From the NCBI GenBank assembly GCA_013329905.1, contig DUJH01000049.1:48899-59383 (forward strand): a stretch of DNA of 10,485 bases, given 5' to 3'. Source of the DNA: Candidatus Thalassarchaeaceae archaeon (lineage in GTDB: Archaea; Thermoplasmatota; Poseidoniia; Poseidoniales; Thalassarchaeaceae). The notes under the pieces are model-generated. The model ran no database searches. It saw only the letters and a program-made list of their open reading frames with translations, and was not told where the DNA came from. The translations under genes and the position numbers were made by a program. This document shows, piece by piece, positions 6,817 to 10,485 of this stretch; positions within the stretch are counted from its first letter, which is position 1, and each line of letters begins with the position of its first letter.

Positions 6817-6867
6817 TTGTATTACATATATAAAAAATGTTAATAATTCTAAGTAGTTAGCAGTGTC
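6817..6867. promoter_or_regulatory. Divergent ZIP/NikR promoter with TATA box and candidate NikR operator
   Basis: This 51-bp, very AT-rich gap separates the two start codons. TATATAAAAA at 6827-6836 reads TTTTTATATA on the minus strand and can serve the ZIP gene. TTAATAATT at 6840-6848 is centred about 24 nt before the regulator's ATG and could serve it as a leaderless promoter. Around the TATA element lies GTATTA (6819-6824), then exactly 16 nt, then TAATAA (6841-6846). Its inner five base pairs are a perfect inverted repeat (TATTA/TAATA). The E. coli NikR operator is GTATGA-N16-TCATAC, with the same half-site length and spacing. Binding here would cover the TATA element and repress transport. 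AT-richness raises the chance of coincidence. Confidence 0.55.
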
Positions 6868-7293
6868 ATGAGCAGAATCATATCGTTCAGTGGCGACAAA
6901 GAGTTCGCACGCAGACTAGACTCCATGATTGAGGACTCCGGATACAAGAACAGAAGCATGTTCCTCAGGGATGCTAGTCTTCACTTCGCGAATGCAAATC
7001 TTGGTGACGACCTGAGTACGATGGATGCAGATTCGGTCACAGAGGGGGTACTGGTGATATTCTACCAACACGGAGTGGAGAGCAAGATTCTCGATATCAG
7101 ACATTCTCATTCGATTAAGGTCTCTTCTTACAATCACAACTGCTTGACTGAGAGCCATACTTGTGTAGACACCATGCAAATCAGGGGTGAAGCCGGATCT
7201 GTCAAGGATGTTGTTGAGAGATTGAAGAATACCAATGACGTCGACAGAATCTCATTCGTCTCAGCTCCTATGCGCGAAGCCGGATGCTGCTGA
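6868..7293 (+). CDS. NikR-like (CopG-family) metal-responsive transcriptional regulator
   Basis: A 141-residue protein of NikR size and layout. Residues 1-45 fit a ribbon-helix-helix DNA-binding domain (beta-strand RIISFSG, then two helices with the turn SGYKNRSMFLRDA). Residues about 58-132 fit the ACT-like metal-binding and tetramerisation domain, beginning GVLVIFYQHG and containing VDTMQIRGEAGSVKDVVERL. Possible metal ligands are His79, His81, His90, Cys92, His97 and Cys99. In E. coli NikR the nickel ligands are His76, His87, His89 and Cys95; by alignment Cys99 matches Cys95, while the HxH pair appears as His90-Asn-Cys92. The protein also ends in Cys-Cys. The metal may therefore not be nickel, which is why no gene symbol is given. 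It most likely controls the divergent ZIP gene and itself, acting as a sensor for the imported metal. Confidence 0.85.
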   Translation: MSRIISFSGDKEFARRLDSMIEDSGYKNRSMFLRDASLHFANANLGDDLSTMDADSVTEGVLVIFYQHGVESKILDIRHSHSIKVSSYNHNCLTESHTCVDTMQIRGEAGSVKDVVERLKNTNDVDRISFVSAPMREAGCC

Positions 7294-7296
7294 ATG

Positions 7297-7308
7297 TCTG
7301 CTAGCAGA
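7297..7308. repeat. 12-bp perfect palindrome after the NikR-like gene
   Basis: TCTGCTAGCAGA is a perfect 12-bp palindrome starting 4 nt after the regulator's stop codon, in the gap before the aconitase-X gene. It could be a protein-binding site; as RNA it would leave too small a loop for a stable hairpin. No second copy was noticed. A chance origin is quite possible. Confidence 0.3.
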
Positions 7309-7342
7309 GGTCGAGCCTGCGTCGCATTGAAGGAGCGGCGCT

Positions 7343-7378
7343 ATGACCAAGCGACGTGGAAATACCCTCGCAACTTGA
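7343..7378 (+). other. Possible 11-codon leader ORF overlapping the start of the aconitase-X gene
   Basis: AAGGAG at 7330-7335, the best ribosome binding site in this gap, is followed after 7 nt by ATG 7343, which opens the frame MTKRRGNTLAT and stops with TGA at 7376-7378. The aconitase-X frame begins at GTG 7356, 13 nt downstream and one frame over, with no good site of its own. Either this is a small translated leader that couples or regulates the main gene, or a one-base error has split the true start: removing one G near 7356-7359 would join ATG 7343 to the main frame as M-T-K-R-R-E-I-P. Sequence alone cannot decide. Confidence 0.3.
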
Positions 7379-9095
7379 GTCAATGCTCAGCGGCTCGATG
7401 GGTCCGACCAAGCAGAAGGCGGCCCGTTTGGTCGTCGACTTGGCCTCTGCTGCGGGTGCGACGGAGTTCATCGAGGTCGAGAACGCCCATGTTTCTGGCG
7501 TGAGCGTGATTACAGGCGGACATGGACTCAGGCGCTTCCTAGCCGACCTGTCAGGTGACCCCGAGGGAAATGTAGCCATTCCAACCACTCTCAACTCGGC
7601 GGGTTGCGACAATCAGAGGATGGAGGAGATGGGGATTGACCATCCTGATTTCCTCGAGCAACAGTTTGAGATTGTGCACGCATACTCCGAACTGGGGATA
7701 GACGCAATCCTCTCTTGCACGCCCTATGACAGAGGCATCGAGGACGACGAAGGCATCGGCTCTTGGGCGGAGTCCAACGCAGTCTGCTTCTCCAACTCCT
7801 ACACTTCGCTGATTACAAATCGAGAATCTGGACTCTCCGCCCTTGCCACCGCACTGACTGGCTGGGCTCCTCTATGGGGACTTCACCTTGAGTCTAATCG
7901 TGTTCCAAACATCCTTGTGCGCGTCGAGTGCGCGATGGAAGATTTGGCTGATTGGTCGATTCTCGGCGATTGGATGGGGATGCAGGTGCGCCCTGATTGG
8001 AGTCTTCCTTGGGGGATGATGCCGCGGCTGGTTGGTTTGCCTGCTGATGCAAACTTCGAGATGCGCAAGGCGCTTACCGCTGCCGCAGCGAATTATGGCT
8101 GTCCGATGCTGTGGGTGGATGGCCTGACAGCCGATGCCCCTGAGGTTGATTCGTTCGAGGGAGAACTTGTCTTTGGTGAAGCGGAGCTGGCTGAGCGTTA
8201 TGCTGACTTGGCTCCGACTGGAACTGTTGATCTTGTTGTGATTGGTTGCCCGCAGGCGAGTGTTGGTGAGGCGCGTGCAACCGCAGCAGCAGTCAGGGCT
8301 CGAATGGAACTCAGTCAGCGGATTCCTGACCACCGATTGTGGGTTTTCACAAGTGGTTACAACTACGATTTGTTGGAGGCTGATGGCACTGTGGCTCTGC
8401 TTGAGGAGGCTGGTGCACTGGTTTTGCGAGACACTTGCCCGGAGGTGACTCCGTACAATCGCTCGAAGTACAATCATCTGTTGACTAATTCACTGAAGGC
8501 TGAGCATTATCTGAAGAGCGGGCTCAATCTTTTGCCGACGAGCGTTGCGCGAATCGAGGATTGCGTGGCACATGCATTTGACCCTAATTTGGTGACCGGG
8601 GCCCGACCTATTCTCGGTGCAAAGGGAGTCAAAGCGATGGCCACTAATAAGACGAGGCAGACCGGAGAGGCTGTGATAAATGGGCATGGAATTCCTAGTC
8701 AGAGTGATTGGAAGATTCGTGGAAAAGCGATGGTTAGCGATGTGCCGATAACCTACCTTGGCTACGTGAATCGTGACACCGGGGTTATCGAGGAACCTGG
8801 GCATCCGCTTGATGGGGTTGCCATCGAGGATACTGTTCTAATTTATCCGAAGGGCTCTGGTTCTACTGTTGCGCCCTTCGTGTTGATGGGATTAATCTAC
8901 ACAGGAAAGGGCCCACGGGCGATTGTGAATCGCGATGTGTGTCCGTTGACGCTTCCCGCGGCGAGCCTTCTCGCCGTCCCTTATGCCCACGGATTCGATG
9001 ATGATCCGACCCTTGCCATCAATGATGGTGATGAAGTAGAGATGACGCTTGAGGATGGTTCGGTGCAACTGAGAGTCATCTCGCGTGCGGCCTAG
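7356..9095 (+). CDS. Fused aconitase-X protein (large DUF521 plus small DUF126 swivel domain); candidate phosphomevalonate dehydratase
   Basis: A 579-residue iron-sulfur hydro-lyase of the aconitase-X (AcnX) family, large and small parts in one chain. The large part (about 1-405) shows VAIPTTLN (73-80), CTPY (121-124), WAESNAV (137-143), LTGWAPLWGLHLE (167-179), IGCPQAS (296-302), and DTCPEVTPY then TNSLKAEHY (359-385). Cys121, Cys298 and Cys361 are the likely Fe-S ligands. A linker of about 45 residues leads to the swivel domain (about 453-579), with GYVNRDTG, HPLDG and PKGSGSTVAPFVLM (498-511), whose Ser-rich loop is the expected active-site contribution. In archaea AcnX is known as phosphomevalonate dehydratase of the archaeal mevalonate pathway, usually as two subunits; bacterial fused AcnX can be cis-3-hydroxyproline dehydratase. 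Archaeal context favours the first. I recall His at the GCPQ glutamine in relatives. No proline-catabolism genes are adjacent. Start GTG is uncertain. Confidence 0.88.
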   Translation: MEIPSQLESMLSGSMGPTKQKAARLVVDLASAAGATEFIEVENAHVSGVSVITGGHGLRRFLADLSGDPEGNVAIPTTLNSAGCDNQRMEEMGIDHPDFLEQQFEIVHAYSELGIDAILSCTPYDRGIEDDEGIGSWAESNAVCFSNSYTSLITNRESGLSALATALTGWAPLWGLHLESNRVPNILVRVECAMEDLADWSILGDWMGMQVRPDWSLPWGMMPRLVGLPADANFEMRKALTAAAANYGCPMLWVDGLTADAPEVDSFEGELVFGEAELAERYADLAPTGTVDLVVIGCPQASVGEARATAAAVRARMELSQRIPDHRLWVFTSGYNYDLLEADGTVALLEEAGALVLRDTCPEVTPYNRSKYNHLLTNSLKAEHYLKSGLNLLPTSVARIEDCVAHAFDPNLVTGARPILGAKGVKAMATNKTRQTGEAVINGHGIPSQSDWKIRGKAMVSDVPITYLGYVNRDTGVIEEPGHPLDGVAIEDTVLIYPKGSGSTVAPFVLMGLIYTGKGPRAIVNRDVCPLTLPAASLLAVPYAHGFDDDPTLAINDGDEVEMTLEDGSVQLRVISRAA

Positions 9096-9134
9096 AAGTG
9101 CACGAAATTGCCGCCTTTGCGCGAGCGAGGATTG

Positions 9135-10485
9135 ATGACTGCACGGCTTTGCCCGTGGCCTGTGTCGAACCGTCCTGACCCCGAACCCTGCAGACCGCAG
9201 GACTTGGGCAAGTTCGAGGTGACTGTACGTGATGGGGCGGCACGTTTGGGTCGTCTTCACACGCGACATGGTGTGCTGGATACGCCGATGTTACTACCGG
9301 TGATTAACCCTAATATTCGCACGATTGAGCCGCGAGAGATGTGGGAGAAATACCGCGTCAATGGGCTGATCACAAATTCCTACGTGACTTGGAAGCACGA
9401 GAAGTTGCGCGAATCGGCTTTGGCTGATGGAATCCACGCACTGCTCGACTATCCAGGGGTTATCGTGACCGATTCGGGAACCTTTCAATCGTATGTTTAT
9501 GGCGATGTCGAGGTTGGTGTTGAGGAGATTGTAGAATTCCAGCGCGACATCGGCGTGGATGTCGGGACGATGCTCGATGTATTCGGTCGGCCCGACATGA
9601 GCCGCGAGGAGATTGAGCATGCAGTCGAAGAGACCGCTGCTCGTGCCCCCGTTTCACTAGCGGTTGCAGGCGAGGGTCTCTTGCTGAACGGGCCCGTGCA
9701 GGGTGGATTACACGAAGATTTGCGCGCCGAGGCTGGTCGCTTGATGTGCGAGGTAGAGGGTGAGCATCGGGGCTTTGCTGTGCATCCAATTGGCGGCATT
9801 GTCCCGTTGATGGAACGCCAACGCTACCGCGAATTGTTTGAGATTCTACTGGCTGCTCGAGCTACGATTCCTCCTAATCGGCCGATTCACCTCTTCGGCT
9901 GCGGACATCCTCTCCTCTTCCCGATGTCCATTGCTCTCGGAGTAGATCTATTCGACTCCGCAGCCTACGCCCTTTTCGCGCGCGACGACCGACTTCTCAC
10001 ACCAAATGGTACGGTCAAAATCGGGGAATTAACCGAATGGCCAACCCACTCTGCCACACTATTCTCTCACACTCCAGCCGAGGTGCGGGCGATGGATCGG
10101 AACGAGCGTTCCGTTCTTCTCGCCCATCACAATCTAGAGGTAACTCAAGCCGAGCTTGCTCGATGCCGCGAGGCGGTGCGAAATGGAACCATTTGGCGCC
10201 TCGCGGAACAACGCAGCCACGCTTCACCGCGGCTGCGTGAAGCCTTCGAATGGGTCCTTGAACAATTTGAAGAAACTGAAGAAGGACCTGTCGGCGAGAG
10301 TTCGCTGAGAACCATCGCCTCGACCGACCCAGTTCGAGGTTCTTCTGAGCAATTTTCTGACGATATCGACAGCCGCCCCCATTTACTCCACCTCAACGCT
10401 CTTCTGGCGATGCGATGGCGCCGTCCTGGATCATGGTGGGACGGTTCCTCGAAGCCTCCCGAACGCGTCGTAATTCTGACCGGAG
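9135..10485 (+). CDS. tgtA: Archaeosine tRNA-guanine transglycosylase, 3' truncated, zinc-site cysteines absent
   Basis: Exchanges guanine-15 of archaeal tRNAs for preQ0 as the first step to archaeosine. The frame runs from ATG 9135 (GAGG 4 nt upstream) to the window end, giving 450 residues; the C-terminal domains are cut off. It follows the archaeal TGT pattern: LGRLHTRHGVLDTPMLLPV, GLITNSY, LDYPGVIVTDSGTFQ (Asp113, matching general acid Asp95 of Pyrococcus), EFQRDIGVDVGTMLD, FAVHPIGGIVPLME, LFGCGHPLLFP and ALGVDLFDSAAYALFARDDR (Asp274, matching nucleophile Asp249). In Pyrococcus a CxCxxC follows 30 residues after the nucleophile; here the aligned stretch is PTHSATLFSHTP (303-314), with Thr304, Ser306 and Leu309 in place of the cysteines. 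The fourth ligand position, His332, is kept. The gene starts 39 nt after the aconitase-X stop. The first 20-odd residues are not family-like, so a later start such as the in-frame GTG near 9219 is possible. Confidence 0.93.
   Translation, partial: MTARLCPWPVSNRPDPEPCRPQDLGKFEVTVRDGAARLGRLHTRHGVLDTPMLLPVINPNIRTIEPREMWEKYRVNGLITNSYVTWKHEKLRESALADGIHALLDYPGVIVTDSGTFQSYVYGDVEVGVEEIVEFQRDIGVDVGTMLDVFGRPDMSREEIEHAVEETAARAPVSLAVAGEGLLLNGPVQGGLHEDLRAEAGRLMCEVEGEHRGFAVHPIGGIVPLMERQRYRELFEILLAARATIPPNRPIHLFGCGHPLLFPMSIALGVDLFDSAAYALFARDDRLLTPNGTVKIGELTEWPTHSATLFSHTPAEVRAMDRNERSVLLAHHNLEVTQAELARCREAVRNGTIWRLAEQRSHASPRLREAFEWVLEQFEETEEGPVGESSLRTIASTDPVRGSSEQFSDDIDSRPHLLHLNALLAMRWRRPGSWWDGSSKPPERVVILTG

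Noticed and set aside
7872..8477. 201-codon minus-strand open frame inside the aconitase-X gene
   Set aside because: No recognisable motif, His/Arg/Gln-rich composition typical of a shadow frame, fully inside a strong gene.
1..10485. tRNA or rRNA genes, CRISPR repeats, insertion sequences, defence genes
   Set aside because: Gaps between genes are too short or lack cloverleaf or repeat structure; no transposase, integrase, Cas or toxin-like protein is encoded. No covariance-model search could be run.

Overview
This window looks like a piece of an archaeal chromosome, most probably from the Thermoplasmatota side of Euryarchaeota (Marine Group II / Poseidoniales-like). The strongest marker is a gene for the archaea-specific archaeosine tRNA-guanine transglycosylase at the 3' edge. 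A fused aconitase-X protein, a NikR-type ribbon-helix-helix regulator, TATA-like boxes close to start codons, and short gaps with AGGTGA/AAGGAG-type ribosome binding sites fit the same picture. The taxonomic call is an inference from protein families recalled from memory; no search was run. Coding density is very high and no rRNA, tRNA, CRISPR array, insertion sequence or prophage gene was seen.

Layout. (1) 1-417 (+): the 3' end of a secreted or surface-type protein with an Asp-box (BNR) motif, ending 25 nt from the convergent ileS stop. (2) 443-3625 (-): a complete type-2 isoleucyl-tRNA synthetase whose class I signature reads GIHH instead of HxGH. Its leader carries mutually exclusive GC-rich hairpins. 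(3) 3786-5947 (+): a tight three-gene run encoding an HMA-DUF4396 membrane protein, NH3-dependent NAD synthase and a SpoU/TrmH-family RNA methyltransferase. Gaps are 13 and 10 nt. An AT-rich block begins inside the first gene and ends inside the second. (4) 5980-6816 (-) and 6868-7293 (+): a ZIP transporter resembling eukaryotic SLC39A9 (ZIP9), divergent from a NikR-like metal regulator. The 51-bp gap holds a TATA element inside a GTATTA-N16-TAATAA dyad. (5) 7356-9095 (+): a fused large plus small aconitase-X protein, possibly phosphomevalonate dehydratase of the archaeal mevalonate pathway, preceded by an 11-codon overlapping mini-ORF. (6) 9135 to the window end (+): tgtA, with both catalytic aspartates present but all three zinc-ligand cysteines of the family absent.

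Functionally this is mostly housekeeping: translation (IleRS, RNA methylation, archaeosine), NAD synthesis and probable isoprenoid synthesis. Two metal-related units sit among these genes: the HMA-DUF4396 protein, and the ZIP/NikR pair, which reads as a self-contained metal uptake module with its own regulator. No new multi-gene system such as a defence island was seen. The most unusual signals are the swapped IleRS signature, the zinc-site loss in TgtA, the ZIP9-like transporter with its candidate NikR operator, the candidate ileS leader switch, and the compositional break inside two adjacent genes.
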